64,000 bases of DNA from Corynebacterium spheniscorum (GCF_900113445.1 NZ_FOPJ01000004.1:62001-126000), one strand, 5' to 3'; shown: positions 1 to 8,752, numbered from the stretch's first letter. The notes: generated by a model from the sequence alone, not told the origin. Translations and numbers: made by a program.

Positions 1-870
1 CTCTTTTGCGCGGCACTGCTACTGGTGGGATGCTCTGACTCCCGTGAAACTCAACCACCGTCGTCTGCCGTCACTAGCTCCTCGCCGCAGAATGAGAACG
101 CCCGCGGAAGGACGATCTCGGGGAGCGAAAATATTCATTGGGCGGTGGCTGTGGCTGGGCAGCCGGGTGTGTGTTGGAGCGATGGGGTGCTGCGGTGTGC
201 GTGGGAGGGGCGTTTGCGGGGTGTGGAGCGGTGTGCGGATACGACCTTGTTGACGTGGGAGGAGGACAAGGTCGTGGATGTGGCGTGTGTGAAGGCGGCG
301 GATGTGCGGGTGCGGCCGGAGGAGGCGCGGCAGCTGCGGGCTGGTGAGGTACTGAGTTTGGGGGGTTATGAGTTCGAAGGGTCGACGAATCCGGGGTTGA
401 TTGTGCGGCGCTCGCAGACAGAAGGGTTTGTGATGGCTCCGGAAGAAACCTGGGGGTTTAACCACACTTTCTTCCGGCCGCCATATCGAGCACTGCCGAA
501 AGCAGAAGCGTTTAGGTACGTGCCGACCTGGCTGTTGGGACAGTGGACGGAGCATTCTCGAGGTATGCAGATCACCCCGGATGGGGCGGTGAGCGTGCGG
601 GTGAATGCGGGGCCGGCGCGAACGATAATGGAGTTTGAGGGTGTGTTGACGCAGGTTGATGGTGGGCGGGACCACGGTGAGTTTGAGCTGAAGGTACGGG
701 CTGTGAAGCTGCTGGATACTGAAGAGTTTCCGCAGGGCCTACAAGCTGGAGAAATGCTGAAATTTGGGGTTGTAGATGGGGTGGCGAAGATGGCGGGTTT
801 TGAGTTGAGTTTTTGTGACGTGGAGGGCGCGCTCAGTGCGGGCAGGCGGGTAGCACCCTGCGGGGACTAG
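1..870 (+). CDS. Putative lipoprotein of unknown function (5' end outside window)
   Basis: The reading frame is open from the first base. Codons 5-11 read A-A-L-L-L-V-G-C-type residues, ending in a lipobox with the lipidated Cys at bases 31-33, so the window cuts into the signal peptide and only a few N-terminal residues are missing. The mature part begins with a Ser/Thr/Pro-rich linker of about 25 residues, then a globular domain of about 240 residues with five or six Cys and no motif I recognise. An internal GTG at base 25 lies inside the signal peptide and is not a credible start. The protein would be anchored on the outer face of the cytoplasmic membrane. Function unknown; the lipoprotein call is firm, the role is not. 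Confidence 0.7.
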   Translation, partial: LFCAALLLVGCSDSRETQPPSSAVTSSSPQNENARGRTISGSENIHWAVAVAGQPGVCWSDGVLRCAWEGRLRGVERCADTTLLTWEEDKVVDVACVKAADVRVRPEEARQLRAGEVLSLGGYEFEGSTNPGLIVRRSQTEGFVMAPEETWGFNHTFFRPPYRALPKAEAFRYVPTWLLGQWTEHSRGMQITPDGAVSVRVNAGPARTIMEFEGVLTQVDGGRDHGEFELKVRAVKLLDTEEFPQGLQAGEMLKFGVVDGVAKMAGFELSFCDVEGALSAGRRVAPCGD

Positions 871-939
871 CGCATGTTTGGTGCAACATCACTATCCTCG
901 GGCATGTATTGACACTTCGCCAGGAGGAACGCACCCAAT

Positions 940-2439
940 ATGACTACACCGCGTAGTATCCACCGCCCTGAACTCCATGTGACCCCTGAGGTAGGTGTAC
1001 TTGACGCCCCCGCCGGGGCGCTACTGGATCGCGATACCTGGCATTTATTTGCGCAATTCCGCCCGCGGGTGGATAAGCCAGCCCGCTGGGGCCACATTAT
1101 GGGTGCGGAGAACCCCTTTGAATGGGAGTTCTGTGATGATGTGCTGGCACCTGAAGGCGATGAAGTGATGGTGCGCGCCGGAAGCGTGGTGGCAGAAGGC
1201 CAGGCGCTGAATATTTATTACACCTCGGTGCGCAAGGCGGGCCCGAATCAGGATACTGCGATTGGGCTGGCGCGGATTGAGGATGTGAATAGCATTGGCC
1301 ATGAGGTGGCTGATGATCCTAGTTTTGTGGATCCGAATGTGAAGCGCCTTGGCATCATCATTGATGATCTGGGGGAATTCGAGAATTTCCGTTCGCCTTG
1401 TGTGGTGCCGGATTGGATTAGCCAGGATGACCGCGATGAAGGCCACGAAGGCTGGTTGATGCTGGCGGTGACCGGGCCTAGTGATCATCCGGTGCCGGTG
1501 ATGCTGCGCTCTGAGGATGGCCGTAGCTGGGAGTTTTTGGGTCCCTGGAAGATTGAGGGGGCTTCGGGGCTGGAAGATATTGAGCGGGTGGTCAGCCCCC
1601 GGATTGTGCGTTTGCGCGATGAGGTTGATGACCGCATTTATGATGTGGTGCTGGTGACCTGCGAGCAGGATGGGGTGGATATTTCTGGTTATTTGGTGGG
1701 CCGCTTTGAGGGCAATACCTTCCATGTGACCACGCCTTTTACCAGCATTGATCAAGGGCATGATTTTGTGCGCCCGCGTAATACCAATGTCACCCCGGGC
1801 ACGATTCCGACTGGTCAGCGCTATGAACGCGCCATGATTTTTGGGCTATTAAATGGCATTGGGCGCTTTGATGACCCCACCTTGCATTTGAGCTTGCGGG
1901 CTGAAGGTTGGGCGAATTGCTTAAGCTTCCCGCGGCTGATTACTTTGCAGGGCGGCAAGATTTACCAGACCCCTCCCCCGGGGCTAACCGATGCGATTGC
2001 TGATACCAAGCACGCCGCAGCGTGGATTGGGTTATGTGATGTGCCGGAGGGCTCTGCGTTGAAGGTGGAGATCCTGGATGGGGCGGATCGCGTGTGTGCA
2101 ACGGTCACGCACCGCGGGGATACCTTGACTTTGGATCGTTCGATGAATCCGCACCATCGGGATGAAGGCCCACTTGATGAGCCGGCGGTTGCCACCTTGG
2201 AGGAAGGCGACACGGATTCTTTGTCCATTTTTGTGGATGGTTCCACGGTGGAGGTTTTTGCTGATGGCGGGATGGTTGCCATGGCTAGCCGCGTGTACTT
2301 CGACGGCGGTACCCCACGCTTTGAGGTGGAAGAAAGCGGCGGGGCTAAGATCCTCCGGGCCTTCCAGCACTTCCCGGAGGATTTTAGTTCCGCTGGGTTG
2401 CCGGAAGACTTCGGTGAATACGAAGGCCCGGTGCGTTAG
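940..2439 (+). CDS. GH32-fold (invertase/fructosidase-like) protein, probably catalytically inactive
   Basis: 499 residues, normal length for a GH32 five-bladed propeller plus C-terminal beta-sandwich. The sandwich is clear (LSIFVDGSTVEVFADGG near residue 430), as are HLFAQF near residue 36 and DQGHDF near residue 265. The catalytic motifs are not kept. WMNDPNG aligns with V20-L-D-A-P-A-G, putting Ala23 at the nucleophile Asp. The RDP motif reads R151-S-P. The E-C acid/base motif has no clear match, at best Glu215. No signal peptide, so cytoplasmic. It stands alone on the plus strand with an AGGAGGAA ribosome site just before ATG 940, facing the convergent methyltransferase gene. Either a binding or regulatory pseudo-enzyme, or a hydrolase with altered chemistry. 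Fold assignment is good; activity is doubtful. Confidence 0.75.
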   Translation: MTTPRSIHRPELHVTPEVGVLDAPAGALLDRDTWHLFAQFRPRVDKPARWGHIMGAENPFEWEFCDDVLAPEGDEVMVRAGSVVAEGQALNIYYTSVRKAGPNQDTAIGLARIEDVNSIGHEVADDPSFVDPNVKRLGIIIDDLGEFENFRSPCVVPDWISQDDRDEGHEGWLMLAVTGPSDHPVPVMLRSEDGRSWEFLGPWKIEGASGLEDIERVVSPRIVRLRDEVDDRIYDVVLVTCEQDGVDISGYLVGRFEGNTFHVTTPFTSIDQGHDFVRPRNTNVTPGTIPTGQRYERAMIFGLLNGIGRFDDPTLHLSLRAEGWANCLSFPRLITLQGGKIYQTPPPGLTDAIADTKHAAAWIGLCDVPEGSALKVEILDGADRVCATVTHRGDTLTLDRSMNPHHRDEGPLDEPAVATLEEGDTDSLSIFVDGSTVEVFADGGMVAMASRVYFDGGTPRFEVEESGGAKILRAFQHFPEDFSSAGLPEDFGEYEGPVR

Positions 2440-2448
2440 CTTAGTGCG

Positions 2449-3312
2449 TTAGCTTTTGCGGAAGCGCAGCAAGCTGGCCTTGGCGCTGACCGTCATGGCC
2501 GGTGGTAGCTGCGCGGCGCGTTCAGCAAGCTCATCTTCAGGGATATCGCGGGCCGAAGGGCTCATACCGATCTGAGCTTTAATGGATTCGCGATCCAAGC
2601 GCATGCTGAATTCAATGGTGCGGGGTTCCGCCGCGAAGACCAATCCCGCTTCGGCAGCCTGCTCACGGAACTCCGCTACTCCCCCGGGTTCCACATCGCG
2701 AATGCCCAGGGGTTGGCGTAGTTCTTTGAGATGCCCGGGTTCAGGCAGCAACACAATGAGCTGCCCGGTGGGGGCGAGTACGCGGGCGCATTCAGCGGCG
2801 TTATGTGGGGAGAAGATCACGGTAAGCGCATCGACGACGCCGTCGTGGAGTGGGAGGCGTTGGCGGGCATCCGCGACCACAGCGCCGACCCGGGGGTGGC
2901 AACTGGCTAGGTGTTCTGCCGCTGCGGATGAGATATCAATGCCGATGCCGATGGCGCCATAAACCTCGTCGAGGTTATGGGCTAGGTAGTAGCCGGTGCC
3001 GGCACCGATCTCGCAGATCACCGGGGTGTCTTCTTCCGGGATACCGGCTTCATCAATGGCGTCGTGCACAGCGGCGCTGACTTCTTCGACGAAGGGGGCG
3101 AAGTGTCCGCGGGAGAGGAAGGCTTCGCGGGCGTGCAGCATTGCTGGGTCATCGCCCTGGGAGGTTTCCTCGGAGGTGTCTTCGAGGAGGAAGATGGCGT
3201 AGCCGGCATCCGCTATGGGGTAGGTGCGGCCGTGGGCGTGGAGTCCTTTTTCGGAGAACTCCAGGGGCTCACCGTTGGGGTCGGCTAGGAGGTCGAGGAT
3301 ATCAGCAAGCAT
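2449..3312 (-). CDS. RlmA-type 23S rRNA (guanine-N1) methyltransferase, zinc-finger-less
   Basis: 287 residues. An N-terminal segment of about 45 residues has the RlmA layout (L-A-D-x-x-x-L-L... then G-x-T/S-Y/F-x-x-A-x-x-G-Y) and is followed by a class I SAM methyltransferase domain with motif I ICEIGAGTGYYL near residue 95 and an acidic loop GIDIS. The family modifies G745 or G748 in helix 35 of 23S rRNA. In RlmA the N-terminal segment binds zinc through C-P-x-C and further Cys/His residues. Here the segment has no Cys at all (LADPNGEPL), so the metal site is lost. It ends 9 bp from the convergent GH32 gene. A methyltransferase is certain; rRNA as substrate is inferred from the N-terminal layout. 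Confidence 0.75.
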   Translation of the reverse strand: MLADILDLLADPNGEPLEFSEKGLHAHGRTYPIADAGYAIFLLEDTSEETSQGDDPAMLHAREAFLSRGHFAPFVEEVSAAVHDAIDEAGIPEEDTPVICEIGAGTGYYLAHNLDEVYGAIGIGIDISSAAAEHLASCHPRVGAVVADARQRLPLHDGVVDALTVIFSPHNAAECARVLAPTGQLIVLLPEPGHLKELRQPLGIRDVEPGGVAEFREQAAEAGLVFAAEPRTIEFSMRLDRESIKAQIGMSPSARDIPEDELAERAAQLPPAMTVSAKASLLRFRKS

Positions 3313-3339
3313 GGGGTTCTGTTCGTCGAAGGGGCGCAG

Positions 3340-3375
3340 AAAAACACAACGTCGATGCGGGTGATCGACGTTGTG
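3340..3375 (-). terminator. Intrinsic terminator after the DUF3117 gene
   Basis: A perfect 12-bp inverted repeat (CACAACGTCGAT, 7-base loop, ATCGACGTTGTG) is followed on the minus strand by TTTTT. It closes the folP2-gpgS-DivIVA-DUF3117 run and separates it from the methyltransferase gene. Confidence 0.85.
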
Positions 3376-3401
3376 CGTGAAAACAAGGGCACGCGGGGTA
3401 G

Positions 3402-3569
3402 TTACTCTGCTGCTTGGAGAAGCAAACCACCGAGCTCGGCAGCTTCCTCCTTAGTCAATTCGATGACCAAGCGGCCGCCGCCGTCAGAGGGGATGCGCAT
3501 GACGATCTTGCGGCTTTCCTCTACTGCTTCCATGGGGCCGTTGCCGGTCCTGGGCTTCATCGCTGCCAT
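3402..3569 (-). CDS. DUF3117 family protein (Rv1211-like), 55 aa
   Basis: A 55-residue acidic protein starting MAAMKPRTGNGPMEAV and ending in LGGLLLQAAE. This matches the actinobacterial DUF3117 family (M. tuberculosis Rv1211), which sits in the same gene neighbourhood in mycobacteria. Its start overlaps the end of the upstream DivIVA-like gene by 13 bases, so the two are probably translationally coupled. An AAGGAG lies 11 bases before the ATG. No enzymatic motif. Rv1211 has been discussed as a calmodulin-like protein, but no EF-hand loop is visible here. The family call is strong from sequence and position. Confidence 0.85.
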   Translation of the reverse strand: MAAMKPRTGNGPMEAVEESRKIVMRIPSDGGGRLVIELTKEEAAELGGLLLQAAE

Positions 3570-3922
3570 GTGTGTTCAGGCTCCTTGTCCGAAGTTTCCG
3601 AGCTGGGGTGCATACCGTTCCCATAGTAGTCCTTTCTCGGCGCGCGTAGCCGAGAATTTTCTTCCCGCAGCTCACGAATTTCGGTGTTGAGCTGGGCAAT
3701 GACCTCATCTACTTGGGTTGGGCGGTACCCGCGATAAACCACCTCAAAACGCACACCCTCGGCGTTTCCTTCCTGAATGAGAGCGGTATTCGCGGCACTG
3801 ATTTTCTGCGAATCAACGGGTACTTGCTTAAGCGATCCGCCGTTGAGGACCCCACCGAAGACTGCGGTCGCTAAAGCGGTGCACAGGATCGCAGCAATAA
3901 TAAAGATGATCCATGGGAGCAT
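3557..3922 (-). CDS. Membrane-anchored DivIVA-domain protein (Rv1209-like)
   Basis: 121 residues. One N-terminal membrane helix (residues 3-25), a short extracytoplasmic or linker stretch, then a DivIVA-type segment V-V-Y-R-G-Y-R-P-T-Q-V-D-E-V followed by a short coiled coil (LNTEIRELREENSRL) and a polar tail. An upstream ATG at 3937 exists, but the GGAAGG ribosome site lies between the two ATGs, which favours 3922. It lies between gpgS and DUF3117, as does Rv1209 in M. tuberculosis. DivIVA (Wag31) domains target curved membrane and polar growth sites. A scaffold role near envelope synthesis is an inference from that and from its neighbours. Confidence 0.75.
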   Translation of the reverse strand: MLPWIIFIIAAILCTALATAVFGGVLNGGSLKQVPVDSQKISAANTALIQEGNAEGVRFEVVYRGYRPTQVDEVIAQLNTEIRELREENSRLRAPRKDYYGNGMHPSSETSDKEPEHTWQR

Positions 3923-3949
3923 TGAGCTTCCTTCCATGTTTGGGGTTGC

Positions 3950-4711
3950 CTAACCGCGGGATGCGCTGCCGTCGATCTTATCAGCCAAAGGAGCACGCTC
4001 CGGGGGCGGATTCTGATTACTTAGCGTGCGCGAAAGGATTGTGCGGGCAACTATCTCAGCCATGGGCGCTAATTCCGCTAAGGTTTTATTGCGGTGGCTT
4101 CGTACCCCAAGATCAACTTCTACGATACTTTCTGGGCCAAAGCGCTGCGCGATATCTAATAAGAGCCCAACCTCTACCCCATAGCCCGCTACGAAGGGCA
4201 CCAGTGTGGCGGTGGTGCGCCTAAGCGCATACTCCCCACCTAAAGGTTGGGTGATATGCGAAAGCTCCGGATAGAGAAGCTTCAATAAGGGGCGCGCCGT
4301 TAACTCGGTGACCCGCCCACCACCGGTGGGTTGGCCGCGGAAGGTGCGACGGTAGGTGGCGCGCACCATGTGCAGCGAGCTGTCTTCTAGCAGTGGCTGC
4401 GCGAGTGCTTTCACCATCCCCGGTTGGGGGTTTTTCAGGTCAGCGTCGATGAAAACAATGATCTCGCCGTTCGCGGCTGCTACCCCACGCCATAGGGATT
4501 CGCCCTTACCGGGCCAGGGTTCTTCTGCGAGGATCTCCCGCCAATTAAGGACGGTGGCACCATGTTGGGCAGCGATTAGCGCTGTCCTATCCACCGAGTC
4601 AGCATCGATGACCAGGATTTCCCCGGGATTATCGTTGGCGATGGCGTCAATGACCGCAGCAATGGTGTCGCTTTCATTTAGTGCGGGGATAATAACCGAT
4701 ACACGTTTCAT
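3950..4711 (-). CDS. gpgS: Glucosyl-3-phosphoglycerate synthase-like GT-A glycosyltransferase
   Basis: 253 residues with the GT2/GT81 N-terminal nucleotide-binding strand VSVIIPALNES and the metal-binding D89-A-D91 (FIDADLKNP). GpgS transfers glucose from a nucleotide sugar to 3-phosphoglycerate, the first step to methylglucose lipopolysaccharide and glucosylglycerate in Corynebacteriales. It is shorter than the mycobacterial enzyme (about 320 residues), lacking N-terminal residues. Its ATG overlaps the folP2 stop in ATGA, so the pair is translationally coupled, the same order as Rv1207-Rv1208. Motif and synteny support the call; nucleotide-sugar preference cannot be read here. Confidence 0.85.
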   Translation of the reverse strand: MKRVSVIIPALNESDTIAAVIDAIANDNPGEILVIDADSVDRTALIAAQHGATVLNWREILAEEPWPGKGESLWRGVAAANGEIIVFIDADLKNPQPGMVKALAQPLLEDSSLHMVRATYRRTFRGQPTGGGRVTELTARPLLKLLYPELSHITQPLGGEYALRRTTATLVPFVAGYGVEVGLLLDIAQRFGPESIVEVDLGVRSHRNKTLAELAPMAEIVARTILSRTLSNQNPPPERAPLADKIDGSASRG

Positions 4712-5550
4712 GCCAGTCCCCTAATCGTGTGCACTGGGGCGGCGTCACCTTGAATGGCGGCGATCATGCGTAGGGTATCGACCGTTTCTTTGACGTGGTG
4801 TACCCGGAAAGCAGCGACCCCATGTTGGGCTGCCCAGGCGGTGGCAGCCAACGTGCCGGCGAGGCGTTCTTCTACATCGAAGCGCCCGGTGGTTTCAGCA
4901 ACAAAGTCCTTATTGCTCAAAGCCATTAAAACCGGATAGCCGGTATCAACAAGTTCGCTTACCCGGCGCAATAACTCCAAACCGTGGTAGGTGTTTTTAC
5001 CGAAGTCATGGGTGGGGTCAATGAACACCAGCTCACGCGGTGCACCAGCGGCTAAGGCTTTTTCGGCTAGCGCGGTGGTCTCTTCGATGACGTCTTTGAC
5101 GACATCGTCGTAATGCACGCGGTGTGGGCGGGTGCGTGGGGTGGCTCCACCGGTATGGGAACACACATAGCCTGCCCTCAAGGCACCGGCTACGAGGGGA
5201 AGATCAGGTTCGAAGCCAGCCCAGGTGTCATTAATGAGTCGTGCGCCAGCGCTGACTGCAGCTTCAGCAACTGCTGGGCGCCAGGTATCAACCGAGAGCA
5301 CGGTGTGGGGATAACGCTCATGGACTGCTTGGATGGTGGGGATGACCCGGCGGATTTCTTCGGCTTCATCCACATTATCGCCGGGGCCAGCTTTGACCCC
5401 GCCGATATCAATAATGTCGGCGCCATCGGTGATGAGCTTTTCGACTTTCTTCAGTGCATCAGTGGGGTCGAAGGTTTCTCCGCGGTCATAAAAAGAGTCT
5501 GGGGTGCGGTTGATGATGCCCATGACCAGGGGGCGAGCGTATGCGGGCAA
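4708..5550 (-). CDS. folP2: Dihydropteroate synthase homologue FolP2
   Basis: 280-residue TIM-barrel with the DHPS signature MGIINRTPDSFYDRGETF near residue 10. The start is TTG at 5550, preceded by AGAAGG at 6 bases; the next ATG, at 5523, has no ribosome site. The second DHPS signature, normally D-x-G-G/A-E-S-T-R-P-G, reads DIGGVKAGPG, so the Ser-Thr-Arg of the sulfonamide/pABA loop are gone. The mycobacterial FolP2 paralogues share this altered class and were reported to lack DHPS activity. It is the first gene of a coupled set with gpgS. Its real substrate is unknown. Not expected to be the housekeeping folP1, which would lie with other folate genes elsewhere. Confidence 0.88.
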   Translation of the reverse strand: MPAYARPLVMGIINRTPDSFYDRGETFDPTDALKKVEKLITDGADIIDIGGVKAGPGDNVDEAEEIRRVIPTIQAVHERYPHTVLSVDTWRPAVAEAAVSAGARLINDTWAGFEPDLPLVAGALRAGYVCSHTGGATPRTRPHRVHYDDVVKDVIEETTALAEKALAAGAPRELVFIDPTHDFGKNTYHGLELLRRVSELVDTGYPVLMALSNKDFVAETTGRFDVEERLAGTLAATAWAAQHGVAAFRVHHVKETVDTLRMIAAIQGDAAPVHTIRGLA

Positions 5551-5592
5551 GTTTTTCCTTCTGGTTGGAGTGGCGACATCAACATTAATAAA

Positions 5593-5622
5593 GCCCTGCC
5601 ATGAAAGAGAACACGACAGGGC
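5593..5622 (-). terminator. Probable terminator after LOG gene
   Basis: Inverted repeat GCCCTG...CAGGGC with a roughly 18-base loop; on the minus strand it is followed by TTTATT. It lies between the LOG gene stop and the folP2 start, so folP2 probably has its own promoter. Confidence 0.6.
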
Positions 5623-5637
5623 GACACAGGCGAGGTT

Positions 5638-6468
5638 TTAATCGCGGTGGTACATCAACCCACCGGGTTCGCCGCGGCGTTGACGCCCAATGGCGGGGCA
5701 CTCTTCTGGTGGGCGGCCAGCGTGAGTGCATTCAATGAATTCCACTGCGTCTGCCACGGAGTCGGTGACTAAGAAGAGTTCGGTGTCATCGGGGCTAATC
5801 AGGCCTTCTTCGCGGAGGCGCTCATGGAACCACTCCACCAAGGGGCCCCAGAAGGCGGAGCCGACCAGGACGATGGGGAAGTTAGTGACCTTCCCGGTTT
5901 GGACCATGCAGAGTACCTCGGCGAGTTCATCGAGGGTGCCATAGCCGCCCGGGAGACATACGAAGGCCTCGGAGTACTTCAAGAACATGGTCTTGCGGGC
6001 GAAGAAATAGCGGAAGTTTAGGCCCAGGTCCACATAGTCATTGAGGTGTTGTTCATGGGGAAGCTCAATGCCTAAACCAACCGACAGCCCACCGGCTTCT
6101 TGGGCGCCGCGGTTGGCGGCTTCCATCAGTCCGGGGCCACCGCCGGTGACGACGGCGTAGCCAGCTTCGGCGAGTTTTTGGCCGACCTCCACGCCTTGCT
6201 CATAGTAGGGGTGGCCTGGTTCCACACGTGCTGAGCCGAAGACGGTAACGGCCCGTGGCAAGTCTGCTAAAGCATCAAATCCGGTGACGAATTCGGATTG
6301 GATGCGCAGGATGCGCCAGGGGTCAGCGTGGAGCCAATCATGGTCGGCACCGTATTCGAGCAGGCGTTGATCATAGGTGGAGGTTTGTTGCCCATCCGCG
6401 CGCAGCAGCATGGGGCCGCGCAGCATGCGCTTGCCATCGCGTGGGGGACGGATCTCTGCATTAGCCAT
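5638..6468 (-). CDS. LOG family protein (cytokinin riboside 5'-monophosphate phosphoribohydrolase type)
   Basis: 276 residues with the two family motifs: a glycine-rich VTGGGPGLMEAANRGA near residue 107 and PGGYGT (173-178) followed by L-D-E. Older annotations call it lysine decarboxylase. Proven members cleave nucleoside 5'-monophosphates to base and ribose 5-phosphate. The N-terminal 70 residues extend beyond the short plant LOG and match the longer type II actinobacterial form (Rv1205). It lies 9 bp downstream of dapE on the same strand and is probably co-transcribed. Activity on cytokinin-type nucleotides is known for mycobacterial Rv1205; here it is inferred. Confidence 0.88.
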   Translation of the reverse strand: MANAEIRPPRDGKRMLRGPMLLRADGQQTSTYDQRLLEYGADHDWLHADPWRILRIQSEFVTGFDALADLPRAVTVFGSARVEPGHPYYEQGVEVGQKLAEAGYAVVTGGGPGLMEAANRGAQEAGGLSVGLGIELPHEQHLNDYVDLGLNFRYFFARKTMFLKYSEAFVCLPGGYGTLDELAEVLCMVQTGKVTNFPIVLVGSAFWGPLVEWFHERLREEGLISPDDTELFLVTDSVADAVEFIECTHAGRPPEECPAIGRQRRGEPGGLMYHRD

Positions 6469-6477
6469 AGTTGTTCC

Positions 6478-7557
6478 TTAGGTTGTCAGATATTCCTGCA
6501 AAATATCGTTGACTTGGGTGATCATCTCGACTGGACATTGTTCATCACGCTTGTGCGCGAAGCTTGGGTCACCTGGGCCGAAGTTCAAGGCGGGGACACC
6601 GAGTGCCGAGAAGCGTGCCACGTCGGTCCAGCCGAATTTCGCGCGGAAGCCGCCGGCGGCTTTGATGAGGGGTGTGGTGACGGGCTGTTCAAGGCCAGGC
6701 AGTGCGCCACCGACGGCGTCATCGATGACGAAGCTAATATTTTCAAGCTCATCGAGGCGGAGAACCTCGTGGAGGTGTTGGAGGGCTTCTTCGACGCTGC
6801 GGTCTGGGGCGAAGCGGAAGTTGAGGAACATCCAGGCATCATCGGGGATGGTGTTGGTGGCCACCCCGGATTCCAGGTGCACGATATTAAGCCCCTCACG
6901 ATAGGTGCAGCCATCAATATCTACGGTGCGGGGTTGATACTCGCAAATGCGTTGCATCACTGGGGTGAGATGGTGGGCGGCATTATCACCTAGCCAGGAG
7001 CGTGCGGAGTGTGCGCGCACCCCATGAGCTGAGATTTTCAGGCGAATGGAACCTTGGCAACCGGCTTCGATCATCGCACCAGAGGGTTCACCTAAAAGGG
7101 CGAGGTCACCTTCGAGCCATTCTGGGGCATCCTTTTCAATGAAGCCGAGGCCATTGAATTCGCTGGCTACCTCTTCGCCTTCATAGCAGACCACGGTAAG
7201 ATCGCGCTGGAGCTGCGGGGAATCACACAGCGTGGCGAAAGCATGAAGGTACACCGCTAGGCCGGATTTCATATCGACGGTGCCGCAGCCGAACATGACA
7301 TCGTCTTCTTGATGCGAGGGCACATTATCGGCGATCGGGACGGTGTCGATATGCCCGGCAAGCACCACGCGTTCTGGCAGGTGGCGCTGGGTGCGGGCAA
7401 GCACCGTATTTTTAAGGCGCATCACTTCTACCGGGAGTTGGCGAAGTGCTGCTTCGATGACATCCGCAATGTGCTCCTCATGGTGCGAGGGGCTGGGGAT
7501 GTCCACCAATTGGCGGGTTAATTCAATAGGGTCGGCGAAAAGATCGATGGCTTCCAC
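6478..7557 (-). CDS. dapE: Succinyl-diaminopimelate desuccinylase
   Basis: 359-residue M20 di-zinc peptidase-family enzyme. Metal and catalytic residues are visible: H69 in AGHIDTVP, D95 in CGTVDMKSG, the E128-E129 pair in YEGEEV, a later GEPSG, and a C-terminal His in FAHKRDE. It hydrolyses N-succinyl-LL-DAP to LL-DAP and succinate, the last dedicated step of the succinylase branch to diaminopimelate and lysine. It starts at GTG 7557; no strong ribosome site is visible, which is its main oddity. It is divergent from the dapD-like gene, and dapD and dapC are close by, so most of the succinylase branch is clustered. Length and motifs fit actinobacterial DapE. Confidence 0.93.
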   Translation of the reverse strand: MEAIDLFADPIELTRQLVDIPSPSHHEEHIADVIEAALRQLPVEVMRLKNTVLARTQRHLPERVVLAGHIDTVPIADNVPSHQEDDVMFGCGTVDMKSGLAVYLHAFATLCDSPQLQRDLTVVCYEGEEVASEFNGLGFIEKDAPEWLEGDLALLGEPSGAMIEAGCQGSIRLKISAHGVRAHSARSWLGDNAAHHLTPVMQRICEYQPRTVDIDGCTYREGLNIVHLESGVATNTIPDDAWMFLNFRFAPDRSVEEALQHLHEVLRLDELENISFVIDDAVGGALPGLEQPVTTPLIKAAGGFRAKFGWTDVARFSALGVPALNFGPGDPSFAHKRDEQCPVEMITQVNDILQEYLTT

Positions 7558-7724
7558 GGCAACGAGCCTACAAAACAGCTTCTCGGGTTGGGGTGGAGCA
7601 GGTTTGGCATACCCCCGGAAGACTGCGGGCGGGGGTGTACGGGAAGTGCGCGCAATACCCCGATCTCGAGTAAGCGGGGGCGTTGATTGGTTCCACTTTA
7701 GGAGAAGAATTAGACTGGAAAATT

Positions 7725-8711
7725 ATGACTGAATACGGTGCTCAGGCGATTGGTATCGCCAACCTCGCGATGGACGGAACGGTGTTGGACACCTGGTATC
7801 CGCATCCAGAATTGGTGACTGATAATCAATTTAAGGCGCCGAAGAGCTTGCACCGTGGGGGGCATCGGGCGCAGGAACCGTTGACGAATATTGTGTCCGG
7901 AACGGTGCGTTTAGGGGCGCAGGATTTAAGCAATAATATGCTGAAATTGGTGACCTTGGATGAGGATCGCCGGGTAGAACAGGTGGCTGTACACACCACT
8001 ATTGCGGATCTGCGGGCGGAACCGATTGATGCGCATGATGTGTATTTACGCCTGCATTTATTGTCGCACCGTTTAGTTAAGCCCCATGAACTAAATATGG
8101 ATGGCGCGGTGGAGCGCCTAGCGAATGTGGTGTGGACGAATAAAGGTCCATGCACCCCAGAGAATTTTGAGTCTGTGCGAACGAATTTGCGGTCGCGGGG
8201 CTTAATTCACGTTTATAGTATTGATCGTTTGCCGCGCATGGTGGATTATGTAGTGCCCTCGGGGGTGCATATTGCAGAGGCAGAACGTGTGCGTTTGGGG
8301 GCGTATTTGGCGCCGGGAACCGTGGTTCAGCGAGAAGGCTTTGTTTCCTATAATTCTGGGTCTTTAGGGGCTGCCAGGATTGAGGGGCGTTTATCTTCTG
8401 CTGTGGTGTTGGGACAGGGAACGCACCTGGAGTTAAGTGCTTCAGTGCTTGCGGGACGCCATAAAACCGGTAGCCGTATTCCGGTAACAATTGGTGAGCA
8501 TTGCACTTTTGGTGTGGCTTCAGGGGTAATTGGCTTATCGCTGGGAGACCATTGCACTATTGGCGCGAATGTGATCTTGGAGCCGGACACCAAGGTGTGG
8601 GATGTGGATGCTGAGCAGCTAGTTCGTGCGGCGGAGTTGCAGGGTCGAAGCAAGATGCGGGTAGCTCATGAACCGGGGCGTGCCGAACCGGTAGTACGCG
8701 CGAAACTCTAA
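7725..8711 (+). CDS. Diverged DapD paralogue (left-handed beta-helix acyltransferase)
   Basis: 328 residues, colinear with the canonical dapD product encoded at 10141-11121. Shared segments include DVLDTWY/F near the N-terminus, [21 protein letters not shown], [21 protein letters not shown] and REGFV, with the catalytic-region Glu kept. It loses the [14 protein letters not shown] succinyl-CoA/substrate loop, replaced by LSASVLAGRHKTG, and has a different C-terminus. The ATG at 7725 has only a weak GGA six bases upstream. A better AGGAGA lies 19 bases before it, so the true start may differ. It is the first gene of a probable dapD2-aroP-dapD run. Function may be an altered acyltransferase or a regulator of DapD; succinylase activity is not assured. 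Confidence 0.82.
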   Translation: MTEYGAQAIGIANLAMDGTVLDTWYPHPELVTDNQFKAPKSLHRGGHRAQEPLTNIVSGTVRLGAQDLSNNMLKLVTLDEDRRVEQVAVHTTIADLRAEPIDAHDVYLRLHLLSHRLVKPHELNMDGAVERLANVVWTNKGPCTPENFESVRTNLRSRGLIHVYSIDRLPRMVDYVVPSGVHIAEAERVRLGAYLAPGTVVQREGFVSYNSGSLGAARIEGRLSSAVVLGQGTHLELSASVLAGRHKTGSRIPVTIGEHCTFGVASGVIGLSLGDHCTIGANVILEPDTKVWDVDAEQLVRAAELQGRSKMRVAHEPGRAEPVVRAKL

Positions 8712-8752
8712 ACGGTTACCCGATGTGAAAAGTTCCCGCTACTGTGTTGACC

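Noticed and set aside
1045..1761. Long antisense frames inside the GH32, typA, dapC and NSS transporter genes
   Set aside because: They are products of codon bias in the real gene: low-complexity His/Arg/Pro-rich translations without starts or motifs.
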